Positions 36,401 to 46,538 of a stretch of DNA of 64,000 nt are shown in pieces. The position numbers and the translations under genes were made by a program. Under the pieces are notes generated by a model. That model made no database searches and was not told the DNA's origin. It saw only the letters and a program-made list of their open reading frames with translations. Position 1 is the stretch's first letter; every line of letters starts with the position of its first letter. The stretch is from Rhynchospora pubera (lineage: Eukaryota; Streptophyta; Magnoliopsida; Poales; Cyperaceae): NCBI GenBank assembly GCA_028095005.1, contig CM051461.1, forward strand, positions 61,547,840 to 61,611,839, in the 5' to 3' direction.

Positions 36401-37613
36401 AAAGCAAGTACAAATACTCTATTACAAATGTAGAGGTATAGATGCACCTGAGATGAATATGGAATATGGCCAGGAGTCGAAGGATGCATTGACAAAGCTA
36501 ATCCAAGGGAAGCCTTTGACAATACATGTATATGAGGAGGACGAATATGGTAGATTGGTTGGGGATGTCTACTGCAATGGCGTATTTGTACAGGTATAAG
36601 TGGGTTAATTCAGTTGGAATTATTTTGTGTTACTATGTCTTATATTAATTATACTGTGGCCTTAAAATCTAACATGTAAAAACTATGTTTCAACAATCAA
36701 GTTGAAACAAGAACTTGGTATTGCATTAATTGGTGACCCTTTCCTGAAAATTTTTGCTGTATTAAAATAATATTTTGGATTGACAAAAGTTTGCTTGTGA
36801 TTCCTTGGAAATGAGCACTACTTAAGCTAGAAATTTTGATTCATGGTTTTTCAACCTGACAAAGAAATGTCTCTTATTTATTTGCTTCAATGAAAAAAAT
36901 GCCCCCCTGTTAATATAAAATTGGACTAAAAAGTAAACTCATCCTTTTGTATATAATTCTTGTTTTCTTTTGTGATCGACCTGCGTATGAATTTAGGTTT
37001 ATGTACATGACCATGCAATCCCGATATGATATTTTTTTCTGTTTCTATCAAAATGCAAAAATTATAAATAAACAACTTGGCTCTCCAGGAGTGTTTATAC
37101 AGAAACACTTTTAAGCTCTTGACAAATGACATGTTGTTATGAAATGCAAATTGCAGGAGAAATTGCTTAGAAAAGGCTGTGCATGGCACTATGAAAAATT
37201 TGACAACCGCCCCTCATTTGCACAGGTTTCTCTTCTCAAAGATTTCTATTTAGTTTTTTTACTACTGCTATGATTGTTTGATTTGTATTTTCATTTTATT
37301 AATTATCACTTTATCACTATAATATGCTTTTTTTGGGGCTCACAAAATTATAACTCAAATAAGAGTATTGGATTATTTCCTGACCGGAACTCTATTAGAA
37401 AAATAGTTTGTTCAAAGTGATGTTTATACTTTAAATTTTGATCAGTGGCACAGAGAGGCTCAAAATGCCGGTAGAGGTTTGTGGGCTTACCCGAACCCAG
37501 TTGCACCTTGGACATTCAAATGGGAGGAAAGGAACAAAAAGAACGGCCATAAACCGTATCAGAATAGAAGAAATGCTCAGAGAGATCAACGTGTGCCGAT
37601 TCCAGCTTATTAA
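33420..37613 (+). CDS. CAN: Staphylococcal-like Ca2+-dependent nuclease (CAN1/CAN2 type), nine exons
   Basis: Predicted Ca2+-dependent endonuclease acting on DNA and RNA. Exons: 33420-33587, 33875-33930, 34045-34156, 34528-34632, 34839-35026, 35379-35429, 36434-36593, 37157-37225, 37446-37613. All junctions are GT/AG and together give 358 aa. The N terminus MGNIILRCLKAVC has the glycine-2 and nearby cysteines expected for N-myristoylation and palmitoylation, which anchors known CAN proteins to the plasma membrane. The C-terminal half is the SNase fold: RLRGIDAPE carries the catalytic Arg, Asp and Glu, and DEYGRLVGDVYCNG the second Arg. The MGN start is favoured for the lipid signal; the frame is open upstream but has no earlier ATG. 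A MITE ends 13 bp upstream, and intron 5 begins with an 80-bp tandem copy of the exon 5 end and donor site. Confidence 0.94.
35003..35162 (+). repeat. 80-bp tandem duplication spanning a CAN exon end and splice donor
   Basis: Unit 1 (35003-35082) and unit 2 (35083-35162) differ at only about two positions. Each contains the last 24 bases of exon 5 (ACTGATTAAAGATGCAGG and on), the GT donor and the first part of intron 5. Unit 2 is therefore a second, apparently intact donor site. Reading on from the first donor meets a TAA within five codons. Confidence 0.9.
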
Positions 37614-38407
37614 TTAATCTCCTATTTTCCTATTTATGGAGTGTTATTGTATGTATATGTAATAGCTTATTAATCGTCTATTGGTTTCCGTATGTTAGGT
37701 TATGTCGTATATGCCTGTATATGTAAAATCTTATTAATCTTCAATTGACTTCCCTAATTATGGAGTGTTATATGTCAGTATATGTATATTTCAAGAAGGC
37801 ACTAGCCCAAGTAGCCAGCTAGTCTGTGTATTTATATGTTTGTCTATGTGTACAAATTTGTCTTAAGTGAACCTTTGAATGATCATCAGAAGAGGAAAAA
37901 TAAAATAAAAATCATTGTTAGATTATTGCTTAGACGAATTTTCCTGCTATTCTCTTTATATCGAACTGTTAATGTGCTAGTAGAACTTTCCTGCTATTTT
38001 CTTATATCGAATTGTTAGATTATTGCTTAGACGAACTTTCCTGCTATTCTGTTTATATCGAGCTTTCTTGCAATACTAGATGGCTTATTCTTTTATAAAT
38101 CACGCTAAGTTGGTGTTCAGCTTATAAGCTCAAGTACCTAGAATCAAAATTGAGTATTAATAAACCTATGCCAATTAAGAAAATCTATTCAAGTGGCATA
38201 TAGTCACCAATTATAACCGAATAATGAAACAGCTTCATTAGCAATTGAATGCTTTCTTCCAGAGCCTGTTGCTCCTGTGTACTTATATAAAATAACTAAC
38301 TTAAAGCAGGTTGTGAATTATAAGTTGAAGGCTTGAAGCTAAGCCATTGAGCTGCTCTTTTTTCACAACATCTGGTCCCTTTTCTATTTTTTTTCACAAT
38401 AAAGACT
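37614..38407. other. Tail-to-tail spacer between CAN and the PPR gene
   Basis: The 3' UTRs of CAN (plus) and the small PPR gene (minus) converge here. Phrases such as GAGTGTTAT..GTATATGTA and CGAACTTTCCTGCTATT recur two or three times between 37630 and 38070, indicating local duplication. No gene is supported. Confidence 0.45.
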
Positions 38408-39442
38408 TCAATGATCTGAATTCCACTCAATTCCTTTCTTAACCATTTCATCCATTAGTTCTCTAGCTTCATTTGATTTCCCGCTACGCATAAATTGACC
38501 AATCATTGTGTTATAAATTTGCACATTAGCATTAAACCCTGCTCTTTCCATGCATTTCACCATTTTAACCATTCCATCAACATCACCTTTTTTAGCCAAA
38601 CCATCTATGTAAATTTCAAATGTATGAACATTAGGAACCATGCCCCCTATAAGCATTTCATCAAACACCTTATCTACCATATCGAATCTCCCGGCCTGGC
38701 AAAACCCTGATAACAGTTTGTTAAAGCAGTTGATATCTGGATTTGTTCCATCAATTCTCATCTCAGTAACTAAACAATAAGCCTCATCCATCTTTTCCTC
38801 TTTAACGAGCAAATCAATAACCATATAACAATCCGAATTAGTAAGAAGAGATCCTGCATTTCGCATTTCTCCCACAAAAGCAATTACATCTGACCAACTG
38901 TTTGAATCATCGCTGTCACAGAAAGACTTTAACACAAGAGAATACATTTTGGGATCCGGGTTACATTCAAACAAACCCATTACGCACATAATCTCAATTG
39001 CAAACTTGGCTTTCCCATGCCTACAAAGGGCTTCAATCAAAACCCAAAAAGTGGACCTGTCAACCCGAATGCCCATCTCATGAGATTTGAGCAACACATC
39101 CTTGACCATGTATAACCCCTCCTTTTTATCACACAAAATCGATAGCAATTGGTTCAGTGAAGCTGCAGTAGGTGTGCATTTCAGTTCAGGCATTTTGTCG
39201 AACAGCTGTGTCGCCTCATACATGGCCCCCGTTTTACCATATATTCTGATGTAATGGATGAAACGAGCCTCGTCAGGAGGTTGTTTGAAGAGGTTTGCGA
39301 GAGGGAGCAGGTCAGAATGGATAGCGGGTTTTGGGTTTGAGCTAAACAGGTCGGATCGTATGGGTGTACCGGGTCTATGACCCAGAGGTTGGGAACGCAA
39401 TATTTTGGCGGGAAGAGAGAGAGAGAAAGAGAGGCACCGCAT
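38408..39442 (-). CDS. P-class pentatricopeptide-repeat protein, 344 aa, single exon
   Basis: Predicted RNA-binding protein of mitochondria or chloroplasts, of the type that helps organellar RNA processing or stability. The first ATG in frame is at 39442 (MRCLSFSLSLPAKILRSQPL); the basic, serine-rich, acid-poor N terminus suits an organelle transit peptide. About seven degenerate 35-residue repeats follow. The clearest are near the C terminus: INCFNKLLSGFCQAGRFD, VHTFEIYIDGLAKKGDVD and VQIYNTMIGQFMRSGKSN. No DYW, E or SMR domain. Intronless, as is usual for the family, and ends at a normal TGA. The RNA target cannot be inferred. It converges on CAN. Confidence 0.88.
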   Translation of the reverse strand: MRCLSFSLSLPAKILRSQPLGHRPGTPIRSDLFSSNPKPAIHSDLLPLANLFKQPPDEARFIHYIRIYGKTGAMYEATQLFDKMPELKCTPTAASLNQLLSILCDKKEGLYMVKDVLLKSHEMGIRVDRSTFWVLIEALCRHGKAKFAIEIMCVMGLFECNPDPKMYSLVLKSFCDSDDSNSWSDVIAFVGEMRNAGSLLTNSDCYMVIDLLVKEEKMDEAYCLVTEMRIDGTNPDINCFNKLLSGFCQAGRFDMVDKVFDEMLIGGMVPNVHTFEIYIDGLAKKGDVDGMVKMVKCMERAGFNANVQIYNTMIGQFMRSGKSNEARELMDEMVKKGIEWNSDH

Positions 39443-39904
39443 TTTGCTGCGGCTACTACCATCTGCCAAAGCATGAGTACAGTGGAGGATAAATGCGAAG
39501 CCTACATCAATTATTTAATTTATTTTACATACTTCGAATCTATTTTGACATTAATTTTTGAAAATATTCATATAATTTGGATCATATATACAATTAAGAA
39601 TTAAATGAGTCTTTATTGGGTAGAAACAAAGTTACGCTTTGATCAATTTTTTTTTAGGAAAAATTAGATATATGTCACAACAAAATTGAGAAATAAAAAA
39701 TTTACCACTTAAAAATTAAAATTTTTAAAACTACCAACTTGAATCTAATCTAATATACTTAAAAAATTACTACTTTATATTATCAACTTTTTTATGTTGA
39801 CAAAATTATCCTCTATCTTCTTTCCCTCCTCTCTACAGTGGCCGTGAGAATACAAAAAAGGAATGTCATAATAATTAATTAATTGTTAATTTTTTTTTAT
39901 ATTA

Positions 39905-40013
39905 GGCCGTAGCCACACACCCACGCCCAACCAGCTTGAAGCTGGGATCGAACCAATGCCTTCCTATCGGAGAGGCATATGCCACAATCAACTGCTCTAC
40001 ACAGTGGTGTTGT
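39905..40013 (-). mobile_element. tRNA-derived SINE (approximate limits)
   Basis: On the minus strand an A-box-like GTAGAGCAGTTGATTG (near 40000) and a good B-box GGTTCGATCCC (39953-39943) lie at tRNA-like spacing, followed by GTGGCTACGGCC and an A-rich tail (about 39885-39900). The cloverleaf is poor, so a SINE is favoured over a tRNA gene. Confidence 0.6.
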
Positions 40014-40677
40014 ATTATTATTTTATTGAAGAACAACATTAATTGTATTATTGGGGCATTGGGTATAGGTATTTTATTTTCATATCATAAGGCCAAACAA
40101 CAAAAGTATATTGCTTGCATTCGTCTAGTTTGCCACTAGCGAAAAATAAACAAAGTTCTCTCTACACATCAGGTATTCAGGTTCCGACTGGGACCTATCC
40201 CCACACCTTTCTAAATCGACGATTTTATTTTTAATCGTCTAAGCTCTTTTAGGCTCTTTCAATTGGGGAGAATAGAAAAACAGGGTAATTTGGTCAATAC
40301 GAGGTGTGTTTGGCAAGTTTTGAATAAGCTTCTATTCCAGAACATGTCTTATTCTGATGGCACCAAACGAGTTTGAATAAGACCGAATTGGTAATTCGAG
40401 GCCTTATTCTAATTCAAACGAAAACATAGAGCCGTGAATTACGTTTCGTGATTAAAAAGGAAATTTCTGAAGTACGGTCATCGAATAAAAAAAAGGAAAG
40501 TTTGTGACTTTTGGACTTTTGTGATGCTGGACTTTTGGACATCGAATAAAATAATCAATTTTTCCTCTGTATAAGCACTGAAGTTGGACTTTTGTTTGAA
40601 GTACGGTCATTATTATATTCTTTTCTTTTCTTATTTTTTTATTCACAACACACCATCCAAACTAGTATTTACCAAAA
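40014..40677. other. Intergenic with MITE fragments
   Basis: Contains GTGTGTTTGGCAAG and CACACCATCCAAAC (near 40314 and 40648) bracketing TTATTC-rich sequence, probably the pieces of a GTGTTTGG-type MITE. No gene. Confidence 0.35.
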
Positions 40678-41373
40678 ACCCGCCGGGTCGACCGCCCCGC
40701 CCCATGGACTGGACCGCCCCAGACCGTCCATGAACCGCGATGGACCGAAGGGTTAGAACGGGGCGGGCCTTCGACGGGTTTGGACCGCCGTTTCTAAAAA
40801 TACTCGTGTTAACCCGCCCCGTCTTAACCCGTGGACCGAACCACCCCGCCCCGTTAACCCGTCCAAAACCCGTGCTAATCCCGAAAAAAAGGAGGAGGGT
40901 AACTTTATATAATTATATTCAAATTTTTTCATTTAATAAAAAAATTACAAATCAAATATAAGAAAACAAAAAAAATAAAAACAGAAAAGATAAATAAAAA
41001 AATAAAGGAAAAACGTAAAAGTAATTAACGAAAAATAAATAACAGAAAAAAAATATTGAAAAAACAAAAAAGTATTGAAAAAATAACACACAAAAAAAAC
41101 AGCAAAAAAAACGTTATAGTGATTATATATGTAGTTTAATACTAACGAAAAATAAAAAATAGTAGTAAAATAAATAAAAACCCGCGGACCGGACCGGACC
41201 GTCATAACTCGTGCGGGTTACATGGGGCGGGTTTAAGAAGGGTTAGGGCCAAGATTTTTAAGATGGACCGTCCTAACCCGCCCCGTCTTAACCCGTGAAC
41301 GCCCCGCCCTAACCCGTGGACCGCCGCGGGTTGGACCGCCCCGCTCCGCCCCGTTTGGTAAACACTAATCCAA
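40678..41373. mobile_element. GC-rich-armed inverted-repeat element (~0.7 kb), class uncertain
   Basis: Two arms of about 200 bp, extremely rich in CCCGCCCCGT / ACCCGTGGACCG motifs, are inverted relative to each other (ends TTTACCAAAAACCCGCC and CCGCCCCGTTTGGTAAA). They flank a 300-bp core that is almost pure A/T. Ends with TTTACCAAA suggest a hAT- or Harbinger-like non-autonomous element. Target duplication not resolved. It seems to have inserted in a CATCCAAAC-type MITE. Confidence 0.55.
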
Positions 41374-42371
41374 ACAACATCTCCTTATTCATGAATAGAC
41401 AATTCTCCTAATTCTAATGAAGTATGGTAATTTTCGAAGCAAATTAAATTTGGAGTGGCAATTTTCAAAATTTTAAGTTTGAATTGGCTAATTTCTAATA
41501 TTTCAACTTTGAGGTGGCATATATCTAATTTGTTTTTTTTTCCAATGTGGGATTTCATTTCATTCCATTAGAAATTTTTTTATCAAAATGAATATAATTG
41601 GTATCATTTGATTGGGTTTTTCATATAATCAGATCTAATGAAACCTGAGAAATCAATTTCAATTTCAATGAAATGAAATTCTGCATAAAAAACATTTTGA
41701 TCAGATTTTATATATGGTGAATATCTATGGTTCATACTAATGTACTGGAGTTGCGGCATATACCGATCCAAGCTCTTGGTTTACTTCAAGATGACCGATC
41801 AAAACCGTCAAATATAATCTCCCTATTGAAATTCATTGCCGACCAAATTATATATATATTTTTTTCCGAAAATTTTCAGTATATTTTTCGGATTTTTAAA
41901 ATATTGTATTTGGACGGTTCATAATAAATTAGATCAACGATTTTCTAAATTTTTTTTTAAAAAAAAATTCCAACAACAATGCATCAGCGACGTGTAATCC
42001 TAAATACAAACCTCTTATCTTGTAAATTCTGATTTCATTTCAGCTGAAATTCTGATCACTTCGTATTATTCGCTTCAGCAAAACACAAAAGTCTCTTTTA
42101 TTGATTTTAATATAAGCACGAAAATTACAGAATGAGACCATGAAATTTTTCCAAATTTCGTGCATAGAAATTCATAGAAATTCATATGTTTTTGAGTTTT
42201 TTTTAATAAAAATCAATATATATATGATAGGAAATAGGTAAACTAACTCTGCAACTCCGGTTAACATCAATAAACATAATCTCCCGTTCTAACTAGCGTT
42301 AAATACACCGACAAATTCAGTGAAATTATATAAATATTACAACGAAAAGAGCAAACAAATGACAAGGCACT
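41374..42371. other. 3' flank of the Rf-like PPR, with a half fold-back relic
   Basis: The segment 41770-41960 (GATGACCGATCAAAACCGTC, ATCTCCCTATTGAAATTC, ATTTTTTTCCGAAAATTTTC) matches one arm of fold-back element B at 54831-55234. The other arm is missing or decayed. The rest should hold the PPR 3' UTR. Confidence 0.45.
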
Positions 42372-44250
42372 TCAATCGTCATTCTCAGTAGTTGTCCAGT
42401 CCATGAGATCTCTAGCATCATCAACTCGCCCCATTTTTAAAAGCAGTTCTAAAAGTGGAGAAGAAGCCGCGACATCTGGTTTCACCCCTTCCTGTTTCAT
42501 TCTGCTCAGCACACACATGGCCTCATTTACTTTCCTGTTCTTAGCATATCTTATAGGCTCCGTTTGGATAGGTGTGGGAAGAAGGGAAGAAGGGAAGAAG
42601 TGAGAAGAAGTATTGGAAAGTGTGTAACTTTGTGAAGAGTTTGGATTGTTTATTATTTTTTTTCTTCCCTTATTCCTTCTTCCTCTTCTTCTTCTTGCAT
42701 CCAAACATAGCCATAAGTAAGGGATTGTAAATCAAATGATCTGGTGCCACATGACAGAGCTGCATTCTATCAAGGATGTTCATCACATCAACAACAGTGC
42801 CATCATTTGCGTGCCCAAGAAGTAGAATTCGATAGGAAACAACATTTGGTTTTACACCTTTCCTTACCATTAAGTCTAACAACTTTTCAGCATCATCGGT
42901 TCGGCCTTGTTTGCACATAGAATCCATCATTGAACTGTAAACGAATACGTCTGGCTGAATACCTTGATCAAGCATATCCTTGAATACTCTAGTCGTATCT
43001 TTCCAGTAGCCTAGCTTTGAATATCCATTTATAACACTAGTATACACGAAAACATTAGGTGTCACACCTTGATCAAGCATATGATATAATTGCTTCTCTG
43101 CCTTGTCAACATCCCCCTTCTTGCAAAGTGCATCCACAGTTATATTGCAAGTCACAGTGTTAGGCATTATACCCTTTGAAACCATCTCATCCACAAACTT
43201 CCATGCCTTCTCTAATTTGTTCATCTTACAAAGCCCATCTATAAGGATATTATAGGTACGAACATTGGGCAATATACCTCTGGATTTCATAACATGCAGC
43301 AATACCTCTGCCTTTCTGGTTTCTCTTTCCTTGTAAAATGCATCCATGACAGTATTATAAGTCACAACAGTGGGCTCAATTCCTGCGGAAACCATGCACT
43401 GAAGCTTTTCTACAGCCTTGTCTAATAATCCTTTCTTGCAAAATCCATCAACTAGAGTGTTATAAGTTACTACATTAGGTTGAAGTCCTTGAGAAGACAT
43501 GACATGCAACAGTTCCTCTGCCTTCTCAATTTCTCCATTCTTGCACAGGCCATTAATAAGAGTACCATAGTTCACGACATCAGGATAATGACCTCTAGAT
43601 ACCATTTGTTGCATTACCTCCTCTGCGCTCCTTATTTCTCCCGTCACGTGCAGGCCTAAAATCAGTGAGGTGTATGTTATTACATTTGGCACAAGACCCT
43701 CTAAGCGCATTTGGTCCAGCAATCTAAATGCTTTACTGATTTCGCCATTTTTACAAAGAGCGTCAATAATTATGTTGTAGGAGATCACAGTAGGTGTGGA
43801 GGACAGCTTAGGAATTTTATTGAGCACCATGTTTACAGCATCATGGATCCTATTCTCAGAACAAAGAGCCTTGAGCAGAGCATTGAAGATGAAAGCGTCA
43901 GCTCTCAAGCCCGCCTTAATGAACCGTCCAAAGTAAATGAAACCAAGTGCAGGATGATTCATTTGTGTACAGTACCCCATCAAGATAGTATATGTGCAGA
44001 CATTGGGTAAGGACCTTGGGAATCTTGGAGTTTCGATCAAACGGTCAAAGAGGGAAAAGATGGTGGCATAATAGTTGTTTGAGTTCTTCATACGTACGAA
44101 GGCAGTAAAGAGATTATTAAAGAGAAGGATGGGCGGTGCCCTGTTCTTAGCAGCGAGCAGGCGGTGGAACAATTGAAGAGCTTCTTGAAAAGTAAGAGTG
44201 CCTGAACGACAACGTTCTTGTACAAGCAATTCCAAACGGCGGAGCCCCAT
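42372..44250 (-). pseudogene. Restorer-of-fertility-like P-class PPR gene split by a MITE
   Basis: Predicted mitochondrial RNA-binding protein of the Rf/RFL type, which in other plants silences cytoplasmic-male-sterility transcripts. The intact frame begins at ATG 44250 (MGLRRLELLVQERCRSGTL) and carries about a dozen regular 35-residue PPR motifs in tandem from about residue 80, such as VISYNIIIDALCKNGEIS, VVTYNTLVDGFCKKGLLD and VSYRILLLGHANDGTVVD. At 42712 a 157-bp MITE enters the frame: codons then run into transposon sequence and stop at 42670 (FGCKKKKRKKE), giving 526 aa. Beyond the MITE the original C terminus (IRYAKNRKVNEAMCVLSRM to 42372) is intact, about 60 residues long. The 160 inserted bases (element plus duplication) also shift the frame. 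Partial function as a truncated protein is possible. Confidence 0.88.
42556..42712. mobile_element. GTTTGGATAGGTGTGG-family MITE, copy 5, inside the PPR gene
   Basis: Terminal repeats GGCTCCGTTTGGAT and GCATCCAAACATAGCC, with an ATA duplication (42553-42555, 42713-42715). The interior GGTGTGGGAAGAAGGGAAG and GTGTAACTTTGTGAAGAG blocks identify the family. Removing the element and one ATA rejoins the PPR frame exactly. Confidence 0.88.
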
Positions 44251-44542
44251 GGCCGATAGTGGAAATGGTCGCAACTCACCTGTTGATGATAGCTAGCTTG
44301 TGTTTGGCTCCGTGTATGAAAGCAAGGATAAGTCTGAGAGTCTCAGGGGCATTTCGACGAACAGTTTGTGATCAATGAAGGGAGGGAGGGAGGGAGGTAT
44401 ATTTGAATAGAGAGGGAAACTAAATTATTAAGGAAATTCCTAATTAATTATAGGAGGGTGCTGCTCCCTCAAACTGAAAATCTCAAAGTGTAAAAACTCG
44501 CTCCGACGAAATCAGGAATTCTGGATGGATGGTTCGTGTTTT

Positions 44543-44543
<1 letters not shown>

Positions 44544-44583
<40 letters not shown>
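44544..44583. repeat. GA dinucleotide microsatellite
   Basis: About 20 uninterrupted GA units, roughly 300 bp upstream of the PPR start codon, preceded by a GGGA tetranucleotide run (44380-44396) closer to the gene. Both lie in the likely promoter or 5' UTR of the minus-strand PPR gene. Confidence 0.85.
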
Positions 44584-44585
<2 letters not shown>

Positions 44586-44618
44586 CACTCGAGTAGGGAA
44601 ACACGCAGCTTAATATAA

Positions 44619-44650
44619 CTAGTTCGGACATCGAGCTTCGCTCGGATACA
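44619..44650 (-). mobile_element. Helitron 3' terminus (minus strand; 5' end not found)
   Basis: On the minus strand the hairpin CCGAGCGAAGCTCG is followed by ATGTCCGAA and CTAG (44622-44619), then T. This is nearly the same terminus as the Helitron at 12018, so the two belong to one family. The element must extend rightwards from here, which would include the RPA-like remnant at 45743-46538. I found no convincing 5' TC end. Confidence 0.65.
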
Positions 44651-45742
44651 GTATTTTTGACATAATTTTAAAATTTTTACTAAGATCTAAAGCATAATTT
44701 TTAATATTTTCTTAGATTGAATCATCAATAATATAATGAGTCATAAATATAACGATATAGTAGTTAAATTTTTTTCCTTATTGATTATTACCACAGGCCC
44801 ATTTATAGATGAGGCGTTTCTATATTCGCTCAAACAGAACTATCAATCCTGATCCAGAATCTGAATGTCTATTATGAATGATTAATATTTAATTTTATAC
44901 ATTGAGTTTATTACATTTGAAAGTCTATTATACACGAACATCTATTTTACTCGTTTAATAATTCTTATATGCTATGACTAATATGAATTTTTTTAATTAT
45001 TAAACTTATGAAAGCTGTACGTTCACTATTGAATATATAGATATGATATATCGATTTCAATCTCTTTCTTTATACTATAGTCATAATATACTGAACTAAA
45101 CTCGCCCAATCCTAAACTAAACGGGTCAAATTAATGAATATGTATAGATTGTTCGACTCCTTCAGCCATCCCAAGAGTCAAATTTCAGAAAGTTATTTTG
45201 ATAGTTTGTATTGATATTTGGAAGTATTTGCTTAGCCTATAAATATTTTTTTTCCAACATTAAAAAGTCACACCTCATATCTATGTATTCATTCATAAGA
45301 GTAAAAAACTATCAATATTGATTACTATTTAATATTGCTCTGCATATTTCTATCACGATGATCTATTTAATTTCCAGATAAGATGTTATACATACTAAAA
45401 TTCAAATTATAAGTAATGAAACAAATTTTTATTTATAGTCTAAATAGGAAATTAACGAAATCAACTCCATGATCCCAAGCATGGTTCTGGCACACTATAT
45501 TCCACATCTGATTGTCCACCAAGAATGAGTTTTCTTCTAGGATTTTTTTTACCAATATTGCCCCAATAGATTATAAATGAGTATTCTTCACTTTTTTTTA
45601 ACAAAATATTGCCCCAATAGATTTCACGGTATTCACCTCAGAAGGGATGCTGTATGTAATATTTAGAAATAGGAATATACATGTCAGTTAAAACTTATAA
45701 TAGTCAGTTTGGCTAAAGTACTTAACAAAATATAAATTAACT
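44651..45742. other. AT-rich Helitron body, no gene
   Basis: Very AT-rich and without recognisable coding sequence. The phrase TTGCCCCAATAGAT is duplicated near 45558 and 45608. Probably interior of the Helitron whose 3' end is at 44619. Confidence 0.4.
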
Positions 45743-46538
45743 TCAATACTTCCACAACCTGGTTGTCACAATGTTGTCTTCTTCATTGCACTCATCCTCA
45801 ATCATAATAGTAGCATCTCCCTTCAACATTTCGTCTCTGAAGTCACCAAGAATGGGAGGTAAGAAAAGTGGTTCTTTCATTCTCATTAGCTCTGTCTGTA
45901 AAATTTTGTAGATACGATGATTTTTATACAAAACTTGCAACTTCCCTGAAACAGTAACCTTGAACTTTTTCCCTACCATTTTGAATCCATATTCATTCAA
46001 CCCTTTACCAGTGATGCTGCCTGACCAACGATACCCTCGGCTGTTCTTCCTAGTGCACTGAGTTCACCCGTACTGGTATCATCGCTGATTTCAAGCAGTA
46101 GCCCATAACTTTATAATTTAAAATGGCATAAGATAAAAGAATAACAACATTAAATATTTACAGGAATTATATTGTGGTACGAATATTTACCATATGGAAG
46201 GATCTGGCTTACGTCCCTTGCACGGTGAGCAGAAAATTTATCCAACCCCTTTCGTGTTGCATTTCAGGCATCCCTCATAGTAGTCGAATGAATTATTGAC
46301 ACCAACAATATCAACGACACATGTGTATTGACCAGACTTATTATTATCATGGTATAAAAAAAAATTGTCACAAACATAGATATATTGAAAAGAATAACTA
46401 ATGAAATTAAGTAATATGGAAAAAAAAAATTGTCACAACCTGTGAATATTCTCTCTTCTGCCTATGCTTCTCTTCACCTCCAATCCGAGTCTCCTCTTCA
46501 TTCCGGTGAGCACGTTTTGCAGTAGAAGCCAGAGACAT
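45743..46538 (-). pseudogene. RPA1-like (replication factor A C-terminal domain) remnant
   Basis: Pieces on the minus strand resemble the C-terminal OB-fold of replication protein A large subunit. A possible exon, 46538-46440, has ATG and a GT donor. A next block near 46335-46200 reads SGQYTCVVDIVGVN..YYEGCLKCNTKG then FCSPCKG, with the paired CxxC motifs of the RPA zinc ribbon, but a TAA interrupts it. The block near 46105-46018 reads LLLEISDDTSTGELSALGRTAEGIVG, like the strand after the zinc ribbon. The last piece is an open frame from about 46018 to 45743 whose identity is unclear. Plant Helitrons often carry RPA-like genes, and this lies 1.1 kb inside a Helitron 3' end on the same strand, which fits. 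In-frame stop and frame change imply it is dead. Confidence 0.5.

Noticed and set aside
39443..39469. Upstream extension of the small PPR protein to a TTG at 39469
   Set aside because: There is no ATG before 39442 in this frame; the first true start codon gives a sensible transit peptide.
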